17,883 bases of DNA from Clostridia bacterium. Its GTDB lineage: Bacteria; Bacillota_A; Clostridia; Christensenellales; UBA1242. The first letter of the stretch is position 1. Every line of letters starts with the position of its first letter. The notes under the pieces are model-generated. The model saw only the letters and a list, made by a program, of their open reading frames with translations, was not told the origin of the DNA and searched no databases. The stretch lies in assembly GCA_017454425.1 (NCBI GenBank), contig JAFTCZ010000075.1, positions 1 to 17,883 of the forward strand. Reading direction: 5' to 3'. The translations under genes and the position numbers were made by a program. Below, piece after piece: positions 1 to 8,816 of this stretch.

Positions 1-1642
1 CTTGCTCACTCAAAAATCTATTCCACATACGAGAATACAACAAGTGCCCCACAGCATGCTCGGCCCCGCCAACATATAAATCAACCGGAAGCCAGTGGTT
101 CAAAAGCTTTTTATCAGCAATTTCTTTGTCGTTGTGCGGGTCGATGTACCTAAGGAAATACCAACTAGACCCAGCACTGCCTGGCATTGTGTTAATTTCT
201 CGCACAAACTGATTGCCGTCCTTTTCAAAATTCATCCACTCGGGTGCATTTGCAAGAGGAGACAATCCGCCTTTTGGGTGATAATCATCAATTTGTGGCA
301 AAGTAAGAGGAAGTTCGTTTTCGGGTACTAATAAAACTTCGCCGTTTTTGTCATAATACATTGGCATTGGCTCGCCCCAATAATGTTGACGAGCAAAAAT
401 CCACTCTCTTATGCGATAGGTTGTTTTTGCACGACCTATTTGATTTTTTTGCGCCCAATCAAGCATTGTTTGTTTTGCTTGTTCGGTGTCCATTCCATTA
501 ATCATGTCAGAATTTATATGTTCACCATCTCCGGTATAACACTCACCTTCTTTGCCACCCTTAACAACAGGAATAATAGATAGGTCAAACTTTTTGGCAA
601 ATTCATAATCTCTTTCGTCATGAGCAGGTACTGCCATAATTGCACCTACACCAACATTACCAAGAACATAATCGGCAACATAAATAGGAATTCGCTTATT
701 ATTGGCAGGATTAATGGCATATGCTCCCGTAAACACACCTGTTTTTTCTTTTGTTACATCTTGGCGCTCGATATCTGTTTGAGAATCACACCATTCAACA
801 TATTTTTTTACTTCTTCTTTTTGTTCGGGACTTGTTATTTTTGACACCAGTTGATGTTCGGGTGCAAGAACACAAAATGTTGCACCAAATAATGTGTCAA
901 TTCGGGTTGTAAATACATCAAATTGATATTTTTTGTCCGCAACCTCAAAGTGCAAAATTGCACCTGTTGATTTACCTATCCAATTGCGCTGCGAAAGTTT
1001 TGTGCTTTCGGGCCAATCAAGCCCATCTAGTCCGTCAAGCAATTTGTCGGCATATTGCGGAATATCTATTACCCATTGCTTCATTTTGCGCTTTACAACA
1101 GGATATCCGCCACGCTCACTTTTACCATCAATAACTTCGTCATTTGCAAGCACTGTGCCCAACTCTTCGCACCAATTTACTTGCATGTCTTGCAATTTCA
1201 TAAGTCCGTTTTTGTACAACTGTTCTACAATATATTGTGTCCAACGATAGTATGATGGGTCGCAAGTGCTAAGCTCTTTATCCCAGTCATAAGAAAAGCC
1301 GGCTTTTTTAAGTTGTTGTCTAAATGTCTCGATATTTTTTTGTGTAAAACCATTTGGGTTGTTGCCGGTTTTTATTGCATATTGCTCGGCAGGCAAACCA
1401 AAAGCGTCATAGCCCATTGGATGCAACACATTAAAACCTTGCATACGCTTGTAACGAGAAATTACATCAGTGGCAGTATAACCAAGCAAGTGCCCCATGT
1501 GCAAGCCTGCCCCACTAGGATAAGGAAACATATCAAGACAATAATATTTTGGCTTGTCAAAATCCCAAACATCTGTCCTAAAAGTTTTGTTGTTTTCCCA
1601 AAATCTATTCCACTTTTTTTCAATATTTTTATAGTCGTACAT
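1..1642 (-). CDS. leuS: Leucyl-tRNA synthetase, N-terminal 547 residues (3' end outside window)
   Basis: Class I aminoacyl-tRNA synthetase that charges tRNA-Leu with leucine in the cytoplasm. Translating the minus strand from ATG at 1642 gives [16 protein letters not shown], the usual bacterial LeuRS start. The ATP-binding HIGH motif appears as HMGH (1490-1501) inside [13 protein letters not shown]. The CP1 editing domain shows [12 protein letters not shown] near 865-915, the threonine-rich hydrolytic pocket region. [18 protein letters not shown] lies near 120-175, and the last residues include the conserved [17 protein letters not shown]. The window edge cuts the gene just before the expected KMSKS loop, so the anticodon-binding C-terminus is not seen. 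The start is supported by GGAG at 1650-1653. It is transcribed divergently from radC. Its leader is only about 25 nt, so no T-box control element can fit, although T-boxes are common on leuS in Bacillota. Confidence 0.97.
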   Translation of the reverse strand, partial: MYDYKNIEKKWNRFWENNKTFRTDVWDFDKPKYYCLDMFPYPSGAGLHMGHLLGYTATDVISRYKRMQGFNVLHPMGYDAFGLPAEQYAIKTGNNPNGFTQKNIETFRQQLKKAGFSYDWDKELSTCDPSYYRWTQYIVEQLYKNGLMKLQDMQVNWCEELGTVLANDEVIDGKSERGGYPVVKRKMKQWVIDIPQYADKLLDGLDGLDWPESTKLSQRNWIGKSTGAILHFEVADKKYQFDVFTTRIDTLFGATFCVLAPEHQLVSKITSPEQKEEVKKYVEWCDSQTDIERQDVTKEKTGVFTGAYAINPANNKRIPIYVADYVLGNVGVGAIMAVPAHDERDYEFAKKFDLSIIPVVKGGKEGECYTGDGEHINSDMINGMDTEQAKQTMLDWAQKNQIGRAKTTYRIREWIFARQHYWGEPMPMYYDKNGEVLLVPENELPLTLPQIDDYHPKGGLSPLANAPEWMNFEKDGNQFVREINTMPGSAGSSWYFLRYIDPHNDKEIADKKLLNHWLPVDLYVGGAEHAVGHLLYSRMWNRFLSEQ

Positions 1643-1673
1643 TATTTTTCTCCAAGGCTTATATAATAGACGG

Positions 1674-1703
1674 ATTATACATCAATTTGCGGGCTTTTGT
1701 CAA
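1674..1703 (-). promoter_or_regulatory. Sigma-A-type promoter of leuS
   Basis: On the minus strand TTGACA (1698-1703) and TATAAT (1674-1679) both match consensus exactly, with an 18-nt spacer. Transcription would start near 1667, leaving a short leader that carries the leuS ribosome site. No riboswitch or T-box fits between promoter and start codon. Confidence 0.85.
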
Positions 1704-1717
1704 CACATAATTAAAAA

Positions 1718-1737
1718 AGCAAAAATTTATTTTTGCT
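1718..1737. repeat. Short inverted repeat between leuS and radC
   Basis: AGCAAAAA (1718-1725) and TTTTTGCT (1730-1737) form an 8-bp stem with a 4-base loop. Read on the minus strand it is followed by six T, so it resembles a small terminator. It lies upstream of the leuS promoter and would only stop antisense transcripts from the radC side. Function is uncertain. Confidence 0.35.
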
Positions 1738-1827
1738 ATTTAATACATTTTACAAAAACTTTTGTTTTACTTTACTTTTTTGAATAGTAGGAGTAAAATT
1801 ATTAAAACCACATTTAAGGACAATCGT

Positions 1828-2589
1828 ATGGACAAAAATGCAAAAGTTCATAACGGACATTGGGAACGCACACGAGAACGAATATTAAAAATGCCAAAAG
1901 TTGAATTAACCGAGGTTGATGTGCTTGAGGGATTATTGCAACTTATTTTTACTCGTGCCGACACAAACGAGATTGCTCGCAATTTGTTGTACAGATATCA
2001 CAGCATTGTACAAATTGCAAAAACAACACCCGAAGAATTAGAAAATATTGACGGACTTGGAAAAGTAGCAAGCCAAAAACTTGCAATGCTTTTTAAGGGA
2101 ATAGATTTTATTAAAAGTGCCGAAATGGACATCAGTTATAAATCACCAGTAAATGTAACAAACGCCGTCGAAATGGTTATGCAAAATTATGAGTTTGGAC
2201 CAAAAGAAAAATTGCAAGCTTTTTATTTGGACGAAAACAACATAATACTTGGTCGCCCAATAATTAGTGAAGGTGATATATCACAAGTTGGTATTGATTA
2301 TCAAACAATTATTGATTATGCTCAAAGATACGAAGCCGTAAAATTAATTATTGCCCACAATCACCCAAGCGACAGTGTTATGCCCTCAAAAGAAGATTAT
2401 TTGTGCACTGCCAAATTATACAGTTTGTTAAGGGCCATGGGAACAAGACTTGTTGACCACATAATCATTAGCGAAAATAAATATTTCAGTTTTTATTACT
2501 CAAAAATATTGCCACTTATTTGTGAACAATACGAGCAAATGATGGCGCATTCTTTACATACACAAAGCCAAAAACAAAACTCTGCATAG
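1828..2589 (+). CDS. radC: RadC-family JAB/MPN-domain protein
   Basis: 253-residue member of the RadC family. The N-terminus is helical with a helix-hairpin-helix signature, IDGLGKVASQKL (residues 74-85). The C-terminal JAB1/MPN metalloprotease-like domain has the zinc motif HxH-x10-D: His177, His179 (in IAHNHPS) and Asp190, with Glu127 in PKEKLQAF the likely fourth residue. The usual HNHPSG reads HNHPSD here. An in-frame TTG start at 1762 is possible, but ATG at 1828 is chosen because AAGGA (1816-1820) sits 7 nt upstream and family similarity begins there. It is divergent from leuS. The stop codon lies inside the first copy of the TGCATAGTA repeat. RadC was once linked to DNA repair, but that role is disputed and the family's biochemical function is unsettled. 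The family assignment is firm, the function is not. Confidence 0.93.
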   Translation: MDKNAKVHNGHWERTRERILKMPKVELTEVDVLEGLLQLIFTRADTNEIARNLLYRYHSIVQIAKTTPEELENIDGLGKVASQKLAMLFKGIDFIKSAEMDISYKSPVNVTNAVEMVMQNYEFGPKEKLQAFYLDENNIILGRPIISEGDISQVGIDYQTIIDYAQRYEAVKLIIAHNHPSDSVMPSKEDYLCTAKLYSLLRAMGTRLVDHIIISENKYFSFYYSKILPLICEQYEQMMAHSLHTQSQKQNSA

Positions 2590-2624
2590 TATTACAAATT
2601 TTTAGTACTATGCACTTTATTTTT
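2583..2624 (+). terminator. Hairpin made of two inverted TGCATAGTA copies after radC
   Basis: TGCATAGTA (2583-2591) and TACTATGCA (2606-2614) form a perfect 9-bp stem around a 14-base loop, followed by CTTTATTTTT. The geometry is that of an intrinsic terminator for radC, though the stem is AT-rich and the loop long. The left arm includes the radC stop codon. The arms are also members of the window-wide repeat family, so a different primary role is possible. Confidence 0.5.
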
Positions 2625-2733
2625 ATATACATAGTATGCACTTTTTGTGTACTATGCACCCCAAATTTACCTTTTGGTATTTTTAATAGATTTATACAAA
2701 AGCATATGCCTATTTGTTTTTTGTGCATAGTAC
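2583..2733. repeat. Cluster of TGCATAGTAC-family repeats between radC and the surface-protein gene
   Basis: Four exact cores occur within 150 bp: TGCATAGTA at 2583-2591, TACTATGCA at 2606-2614 and 2650-2658, and TGCATAGTA at 2724-2732. Three extend to the full GTACTATGCAC or its complement (2605-2615, 2649-2659, 2723-2733). A variant, CATAGTATGCAC (2630-2641), pairs with the 2650 copy in a second potential hairpin (CATAGTA with TACTATG). The cluster fills much of the 305-bp gap between radC and the next gene. No coding sequence is seen in the gap. Confidence 0.85.
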
Positions 2734-2823
2734 CCAATTGTGTTTTTAGAAATAATAATTTTAACACTTTTTTAATATAATTAAAAAAAATGTCTTTTTT
2801 TGTTTTTGTTTTTTTGTCTAATA

Positions 2824-2832
2824 TGCTACAAT
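2824..2832 (+). promoter_or_regulatory. Extended -10 promoter candidate for the surface-protein gene
   Basis: TGCTACAAT gives the extended -10 form (TG, one base, TACAAT at 2827-2832). The -35 region is a run of T-rich sequence with no good match. The predicted start lies about 55 nt before the ATG at 2895. It is weaker than the other promoters in the window. Confidence 0.45.
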
Positions 2833-2894
2833 CATATTGTATCATAAATACATAATAAAACACAAAATACAAAAAATAGGGTTGTAGGTAAGAT

Positions 2895-5240
2895 ATGAGT
2901 AAATCAAAAATGTTTTCACGAGGTGTTTGGTGTATTGTGTGCATTATGCTGTTTTGCGCAGGAATTTCGTTTATTAATTTTGGCGCAAGCGAAAAAACAG
3001 CAAAAGCGGACGATCCTTACACAATACATTATTATGCAATATCAACAGCGGGAGAAGTTTTTGTTGGTTGGGATTCGGACAACGACAATAATATTGACGC
3101 GTTTGGTGATGTTGTGCTAGATAAAGATGCACGAACACTTGACGCTTTTACTAATGCGGGATTAGCTGCACCTTCAGTAAGCTGTTTGCCTGGTGTTTCG
3201 GTTACACCAACAATCGACCCCGAAACTACAACAACTTTGCCTACCGAGTTTGTGGGAGAACTTGTTGACCTTACATCATACATAAACGGCAATGTGGTTG
3301 ATGTGCAATGTGGTTGGATGTTTGAATATCTTGTTGGTGACACAATAACTTTGCGAAGCCTTAAGAGTACAACAGGTGCAAATGCCCTGCCGGCCGACTT
3401 TATCTCAAACAACTATTCCCCAACAGCAACAAGCACACACGAGATTAACCTTTATTGTATTGTCAACCCATATATAGTTACACTTGATGCAACCGACCTT
3501 GGCAACTTTGGGTTTGAAATAGAAGATGGTGCAAATGTGCCAATACCAGAAGCAACAACGCAAATTCAGTATAAAGATGTAAAAGAAGACTTTGCTTGCC
3601 CAACCCCAAACAATACAGCAATGTGGCGTTTTGACGGATATTTTACCGAGCCAACAAGTGGAACAAGAGTAACAGACAGATATGGTAAAATGAGTGGTGG
3701 AGACATGACACAGGGCTGGACCTATAATATTCCAAAAATATATGCACATTACACTCGTGTATTTAATGTAGAATATTTTTACACCTTAAATAATAACACC
3801 TATCGCGGCGAACTTCAATTTGACGACAACAAAACTATTTATATAGATGCCCTAAACAACGCTGTTTATGCCGACACCGCATATGATGTTAATACAACTG
3901 CTGCGCTTGTGTTCCCTACCGACAAGGTTGTGGCAAATTGGTATACAAACAACACCTTTACTCAGGCAGCATCATTTCCTCTTAACAAACAAGATATTAC
4001 ACTTTATGCAAAAATCGCAAACAGCCAATATGACATAACTTTTAATGCAAATGGTGGTGAATTTATAAACGACCGTGGCACCACAATTACATATACCCTA
4101 GATTATGGCAAAACCCTTGGTGATGCCATAACAAAACTTACAAACGAATTAGGAAGCAATATGCCCGTTGCAACCAGACAAGGTTATGATTGCAACAACC
4201 GAAATTGGGCCGAAGAAGCAGGTAGCACAACAACCCTAAATCGTACAATTCCATTTATCACCCAAGACCGTGAAGTATTCTTAATTTGGACTGTTCGCAC
4301 ATACAAAATAGAATATCACACCGACGGAACATTAAGCAAAACAACAGACAACACAACATACAATTCTGATTTGTGGACTGTGGTTAGCAAAGTAACACCA
4401 GTTCGAACAGGATATAACTTTGTTGGCTGGGCGTATTCTACATCAACACAAGCTAACAGCTATACAATAGAAACAAGACCTAGCGCAAAAGAATTTGACT
4501 TTAACACAACCACATCTCTTATACTTATCCGCAACGAAACAATAGAGAGTAATCGCGAATTAATGCCAGACCACAACATTTCACTTTATGGTGTTTGGAT
4601 TCAGGCATACACATTAAAATTTAACCTTAATCAAGGAGAAATTCCTAACATAGCAACAACGCCTCTTGTGTTGGGGGCGGATAAAAAAACAATTAACATC
4701 ACAATAGAAAATGGCGAAACTTTGGGCCAAGCACTTATTCGTCAGGAAATAGCAGACTTCTTTACAAACACAAAATATCAACCTGTTCTTTCTAGTTGCA
4801 AATTTGTTGGTTGGTATTATTATGTTGATGGTGATTTTTCAAACAATCAAGTTGGAAATTCAACACAACTAGATGGATCTTTGTCTGCCCTTAATGTAAA
4901 TGAATTAAAAAATCGCAATATTGATGTAACCAAAGATAGTACTATTGCTGCAAAATTTAGTTTTGACACCAACGCAACAACATACACCACCCCACCCGAA
5001 GAAACAGCAAATACTTTCTTTGCAATTGTTTTGATGGTTATTAGTGTTATACTTCTTGTCATGCTTATTATGTCTCACCGCAACAGTTCAAAGATAGAAA
5101 TAAACGACAAAGCAATTGATGCTTATAAAGAAATTTATGGCGAGGATGCGCCACTTCCTACATTCGAATCTACTCGCCCACCATTTGAAATAGAAGATGA
5201 TGCACCTGTCCAAAAACAAGAAGACAAAAAACCAAAATAA
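2895..5240 (+). CDS. Secreted, membrane-anchored protein with InlB-like (Listeria-Bacteroides) repeats
   Basis: 781 residues. A Sec signal peptide covers about residues 1-39: basic MSKSKMFSR, a hydrophobic core, and a likely cleavage site after AKA before DDPYT. The exterior portion is rich in Thr, Asn and Tyr and carries InlB B-repeat-like units with the pattern FNxNGG...GYxFxGW: WRFDGYFTEPTSGTRV near 243, YDITFNANGGEF near 379, YKIEYHTDGT near 470 with PVRTGYNFVGWAYS, and YTLKFNLNQGEIPN near 571 with CKFVGWYYY. A transmembrane helix lies at about 707-726, followed by a charged cytoplasmic tail of about 55 residues. No LPXTG motif is present, so anchoring is by the helix rather than by sortase. 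The start has only a weak ribosome site (TAGG, 2885-2888). A strong terminator follows. The + strand looks richer in C than G in the stretches I counted. The family suggests surface adhesion or interaction, but the exact function is unknown. Confidence 0.85.
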   Translation: MSKSKMFSRGVWCIVCIMLFCAGISFINFGASEKTAKADDPYTIHYYAISTAGEVFVGWDSDNDNNIDAFGDVVLDKDARTLDAFTNAGLAAPSVSCLPGVSVTPTIDPETTTTLPTEFVGELVDLTSYINGNVVDVQCGWMFEYLVGDTITLRSLKSTTGANALPADFISNNYSPTATSTHEINLYCIVNPYIVTLDATDLGNFGFEIEDGANVPIPEATTQIQYKDVKEDFACPTPNNTAMWRFDGYFTEPTSGTRVTDRYGKMSGGDMTQGWTYNIPKIYAHYTRVFNVEYFYTLNNNTYRGELQFDDNKTIYIDALNNAVYADTAYDVNTTAALVFPTDKVVANWYTNNTFTQAASFPLNKQDITLYAKIANSQYDITFNANGGEFINDRGTTITYTLDYGKTLGDAITKLTNELGSNMPVATRQGYDCNNRNWAEEAGSTTTLNRTIPFITQDREVFLIWTVRTYKIEYHTDGTLSKTTDNTTYNSDLWTVVSKVTPVRTGYNFVGWAYSTSTQANSYTIETRPSAKEFDFNTTTSLILIRNETIESNRELMPDHNISLYGVWIQAYTLKFNLNQGEIPNIATTPLVLGADKKTINITIENGETLGQALIRQEIADFFTNTKYQPVLSSCKFVGWYYYVDGDFSNNQVGNSTQLDGSLSALNVNELKNRNIDVTKDSTIAAKFSFDTNATTYTTPPEETANTFFAIVLMVISVILLVMLIMSHRNSSKIEINDKAIDAYKEIYGEDAPLPTFESTRPPFEIEDDAPVQKQEDKKPK

Positions 5241-5243
5241 AAA

Positions 5244-5280
5244 CAAAAGCATTTTATCTAGTTCGATAAAATGTTTTTTT
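5244..5280 (+). terminator. Rho-independent terminator after the surface-protein gene
   Basis: CATTTTATC (5250-5258) pairs with GATAAAATG (5265-5273) around TAGTTC, then a run of seven T. It begins 4 nt after the stop codon. Confidence 0.85.
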
Positions 5281-5324
5281 ATTTTGCATAAATATTAATC
5301 AAATTAAATTTTATGATTTTGCAC

Positions 5325-5333
5325 TTATCCACA
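5325..5333 (+). promoter_or_regulatory. Exact consensus DnaA box upstream of mnmE
   Basis: TTATCCACA is the only perfect DnaA box I found in the window. A one-mismatch copy on the other strand (TTATTCACA, 5384-5392) lies 50 bp away. Both sit in the very AT-rich stretch between the surface-protein terminator and the mnmE promoter. This could be a DnaA-regulated promoter region, a titration site or a remnant of an origin. Confidence 0.55.
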
Positions 5334-5460
5334 TAGATTTGCACTTTAATATAATTTCTTGTATAAATCGCACGCTTTATTTGTGTGAATAATTATTTAA
5401 TTTGTGTATATTTATGCATAATAATTTATAAATATTAATAGTAAATGTTTTAATTTAATC

Positions 5461-5489
5461 TTGAAAATAATAGTTAAAAATGCTATACT
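5461..5489 (+). promoter_or_regulatory. Promoter of the mnmE-mnmG-rsmG operon
   Basis: TTGAAA (5461-5466), a 17-nt spacer and TATACT (5484-5489), with an extended -10 TG at 5481-5482. Transcription would start near 5496. The promoter covers an upstream in-frame ATG at 5480, which rules that codon out as the translation start. Confidence 0.8.
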
Positions 5490-5518
5490 CTAATATATTA
5501 TTATTTTTTGAGGGGAAT

Positions 5519-6877
5519 ATGAGCGACACAATTTGTGCAATCACCACCCCATTGGGTACTGGTGGTGTAAGTATTATTAGGTTATCTGGCCCAAACAGCA
5601 AAAGTGTTATGCAAAAGATTTTTGTGCCTTTTGGAAACATAAAAAAAATTCAGCCACGATATATGTATTTTGGAAAGGTGCAATTTGAAGATTTTTGTGA
5701 TGATGCTCTTTGTGTTTATTTTGAAGGGCCAAACAGTTATACTGGCGAAGATGTACTAGAGATTAATTTGCATGGCGGATATTATTTAACAAACAAAGTT
5801 TTATCTAGGCTGCTTAATAATTTTGAAGTAAGACTTGCTAGCCCAGGCGAATTTAGTAAACGAGCTGTTATGAATGGCAAAATGGATATATCAAAGGCCG
5901 AGGGTATTATTGACATGATTAATGCCGGTTCTTTGGCCGAAGTGCGAGCAAGCAGTAATCAAATTGTAGGAAAACTAACACAAAATGTGCAAAGTATTCA
6001 AAGTATGCTAACCGACCTAATTTGTGAAGTTGATGTTGCCATCGATTATCCTGACCAAGATATTGAATATATTTCAAATGAAGACATAAAAACAGAAGTT
6101 TCCCAGATTTTACAAAAAATTAATAGTTTGCTTGACACAACAAGCACAGGTATGCAAATTAAAAGCGGCGTGAATGTAGCCCTTGTGGGTGTTCCTAATG
6201 TGGGTAAAAGTTCTCTTCTTAATGCCCTTTTAGGCTTTGACCGTGCCATTGTCACAAATATTGCAGGGACTACTCGAGATACCCTAAACGAAACTTACGA
6301 ATTTAATGGCATAAAATTTAATCTTATTGACACGGCAGGATTGCATGACACAAATGACGAAATTGAAAAAATTGGTATTTCACGCACCTTAAGTGCCGTA
6401 AGTGATGCAGATGTAGTATTGCACTTAATTGATTGTTCTCAACCCTTAAAAGAACAATTTGACACAAAAATAAATAACAAAAATATAATTATTGTCGTTA
6501 ATAAACAAGATTTATTAAATAAAGATATTCAAAATCAACTAAACGAATATACAAAAAATTATAATATAAATATAGATATGCAAATTAGTGCAAAAAACAA
6601 ACAAAACATAGATAAATTAAAACAATTAATTTTTGATAAAACAATTAACACCGAAATGTTATCAAAAGATGTTTTAATTACAAATGTCCGCCACAAACAA
6701 TTGCTTGTGTTAGCAAAAAACGAACTTAACGAAGCTTTTTCAAAAACAAACACAACATTAGACTGCATAGCACTTCTTCTTAAAGATGCTTGGCAAAATC
6801 TTGGGCAAATCACCGGCGAATATACAGACGACACAATTCTTGACAGGCTTTTTTCAAAGTTTTGTTTGGGAAAATAA
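5519..6877 (+). CDS. mnmE: tRNA uridine-5-carboxymethylaminomethyl modification GTPase MnmE
   Basis: 452 residues, the usual MnmE length. With MnmG it installs the (carboxymethyl)aminomethyl group on wobble uridine 34 of certain tRNAs, using a folate one-carbon donor. The N-terminal folate-binding domain begins MSDTICAITTPLGTGG. The inserted G domain has G1 GVPNVGKS (224-231), G2 GTTRDT (250-255), G3 DTAG (271-274) and G4 NKQD (328-331). The protein ends in FCLGK with the conserved Cys449 of the CxGK motif. ATG 5519 is preferred over 5480 because family similarity starts at MSDTI, GAGGGG lies at 5510-5515, and the earlier ATG sits in the promoter. mnmG follows 43 bp downstream and the two products form one complex, so co-transcription is likely. 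Confidence 0.97.
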   Translation: MSDTICAITTPLGTGGVSIIRLSGPNSKSVMQKIFVPFGNIKKIQPRYMYFGKVQFEDFCDDALCVYFEGPNSYTGEDVLEINLHGGYYLTNKVLSRLLNNFEVRLASPGEFSKRAVMNGKMDISKAEGIIDMINAGSLAEVRASSNQIVGKLTQNVQSIQSMLTDLICEVDVAIDYPDQDIEYISNEDIKTEVSQILQKINSLLDTTSTGMQIKSGVNVALVGVPNVGKSSLLNALLGFDRAIVTNIAGTTRDTLNETYEFNGIKFNLIDTAGLHDTNDEIEKIGISRTLSAVSDADVVLHLIDCSQPLKEQFDTKINNKNIIIVVNKQDLLNKDIQNQLNEYTKNYNINIDMQISAKNKQNIDKLKQLIFDKTINTEMLSKDVLITNVRHKQLLVLAKNELNEAFSKTNTTLDCIALLLKDAWQNLGQITGEYTDDTILDRLFSKFCLGK

Positions 6878-6920
6878 TTTTGTTTAGTTTTTATTATGCA
6901 CAAACAAAGGAAACACAAAA

Positions 6921-8816
6921 ATGGATTACGATTATGATATTATAGTAATAGGAGCAGGGCACGCTGGTTGTGAGGCAGCCCTAGCAGGCGCCCGAACAGG
7001 TAACCATACTCTGCTTACAACACTCAACCTAGATAGTATTGGGTTTTTGCCATGCAACCCACATGTGGGCGGAACAGCAAAAGGTCATATTGTTTTTGAG
7101 ATTGATGCCCTAGGTGGTGAGATGGGGGTTAATGCGGATAAGGCAGCCATTCACAAAAGAATGTTAAACGAATCGAAGGGACCTGCCGTTCACTCTCTTC
7201 GCGCACAGATGGATAAAATAAAATATCACGAATATATGAAAAAAACTTTAGAAAAACAAAAAAATTTGGATATTTTGCAATCCGAAGTGAATAGTATTCT
7301 CACAAAAGATAATAAGGTTTGCGGCATAATAACTGAATATGGTCAACAAATTACAGCTAAATGCATAATAGTATGCACTGGTGTTTATCTAAACAGTCAC
7401 ATAATAACAGGCAATGTGTTTACACCATGCGGACCAAACGGTTTTCGAAATGCCACTCACCTCACCCAAAGCCTTATGGACCTTGGCTTAAAGATTTTGC
7501 GTTTTAAGACCGGAACCCCTATGCGACTTGCAGGCAAAAGCATAAACTTTGATGTTTTTGAAGCACAGCAAGGAATTGACGGTTTGCCAAATTTTAGCAT
7601 GCGCACCAAAAAACGCATGAAAAATATTGCAACTTGTTATATTGGATATACCAATGCGCATACCCATGAGATTATTAGGAAAAACTTAAACCTCAGTCCA
7701 CTTTATCAAGGACTTATAAAAGGTGTGGGGCCAAGATATTGCCCTTCTATCGAAGACAAAATTGTTAGATTTGCAGACAAAGAAAGACATCAATTCTTTT
7801 TGGAACCCGAGGCGGTTTCTACAAGTGAAATTTATGTTCAGGGCATTAGTACAAGTCTTCCCTATCATGTTCAGCAAAATATTGTTCACTCGATAAAAGG
7901 ACTAGAAAAAACATGGATAATGCGCTATGCCTATGCAATAGAATATGATGCTATAGACAGCACACAACTCAAACCAAGCCTTGAGTGTAAATTTGTTGAT
8001 GGATTGTTTTTTGCAGGACAAATAAACGGAACAAGCGGATACGAAGAGGCGGCCGGACAAGGACTTATTGCAGGAATTAATGCTCACCTCAAACTTCACA
8101 ATCGCCCACCACTAATTCTTGGTCGAGACGAAGCATATATTGGTGTTTTGATTGATGACCTTGTTACAAAAGGCACAAACGAACCTTACCGAATGATGAC
8201 ATCACGCGCGGAATATAGATTGCACTTAAGGCAAGATAACGCAGACATGCGTCTTACTCAATATGGTTATGACGCAGGACTTGTAAGCAAAACACAATAT
8301 AAGCGCTATCTCAACAAAAAACAAGCACTCGAAATGGGCGAAGAGATTTTTAAGACTTCTCTATCCCCCAACGAACGACTAAAAACTTTCTTACAAAAAC
8401 ATGACGAATCAATACCAAAAAGCGGAATATCTGTTCTTAATTTAATTCAAAGAAACAATTTGGATATATTTAAGGTTAATGAGGAATTTGGTTTTTTTGA
8501 TGGTTTTGATAATGAAGTGTTAACCGAACTAAATATAATTGCCAAAAACTTTGGTTATATTCAAATTGAGAAAAAACAAATAGAAAAAACCAAAAAAGAT
8601 GAAAACATAAAAATTCCTGCCGACTTTGATTATTCAAAGCTTGCAGGATTGCGACTAGAAGCAAGAGAAAAATTAAAAAAGATTGCACCACTTACCCTAG
8701 GACAGGCCGAACGAATTAGCGGTGTATCACCTGCTGATATTAATGTGCTTACTATTTATCTCAAACAAAAACAATACAAAGAGGTAAAAAATGGAAACGA
8801 AACAAATAATAATTGA
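6921..8816 (+). CDS. mnmG: tRNA uridine-5-carboxymethylaminomethyl modification enzyme MnmG (GidA)
   Basis: 631-residue FAD-dependent partner of MnmE in wobble-uridine modification. The FAD-binding Rossmann motif GAGHAG is at residues 11-16 after DIIVI. The conserved PCNPHVGGTAKG spans 44-55, YAIEYDA lies in the middle, and the FAD-contact segment FFAGQINGTSGYEEAAGQ is present, followed by the MnmE-binding helical C-terminus. Length and motif order match the long form of the family; the short TrmFO form is excluded by size. AAAGG at 6906-6910 supports the start. The last 26 bp overlap the start of rsmG, a sign of translational coupling. Confidence 0.97.
   Translation: MDYDYDIIVIGAGHAGCEAALAGARTGNHTLLTTLNLDSIGFLPCNPHVGGTAKGHIVFEIDALGGEMGVNADKAAIHKRMLNESKGPAVHSLRAQMDKIKYHEYMKKTLEKQKNLDILQSEVNSILTKDNKVCGIITEYGQQITAKCIIVCTGVYLNSHIITGNVFTPCGPNGFRNATHLTQSLMDLGLKILRFKTGTPMRLAGKSINFDVFEAQQGIDGLPNFSMRTKKRMKNIATCYIGYTNAHTHEIIRKNLNLSPLYQGLIKGVGPRYCPSIEDKIVRFADKERHQFFLEPEAVSTSEIYVQGISTSLPYHVQQNIVHSIKGLEKTWIMRYAYAIEYDAIDSTQLKPSLECKFVDGLFFAGQINGTSGYEEAAGQGLIAGINAHLKLHNRPPLILGRDEAYIGVLIDDLVTKGTNEPYRMMTSRAEYRLHLRQDNADMRLTQYGYDAGLVSKTQYKRYLNKKQALEMGEEIFKTSLSPNERLKTFLQKHDESIPKSGISVLNLIQRNNLDIFKVNEEFGFFDGFDNEVLTELNIIAKNFGYIQIEKKQIEKTKKDENIKIPADFDYSKLAGLRLEAREKLKKIAPLTLGQAERISGVSPADINVLTIYLKQKQYKEVKNGNETNNN

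Noticed and set aside
95..1666. Several plus-strand open frames over leuS
   Set aside because: They lie antisense to a clear leuS reading frame with recognised motifs.
1643..1700. T-box leader for leuS
   Set aside because: A perfect promoter lies only about 25 nt from the translation start, too close for any T-box.
2516..2944. 142-codon open frame on the minus strand
   Set aside because: It covers the radC end, repeat-rich non-coding DNA and the start of the surface-protein gene, has a low-complexity translation and no support as a gene.
5480..5518. Upstream ATG for mnmE
   Set aside because: It overlaps the -10 element of a good promoter and lacks a ribosome site; MSDTICAI is the family start.
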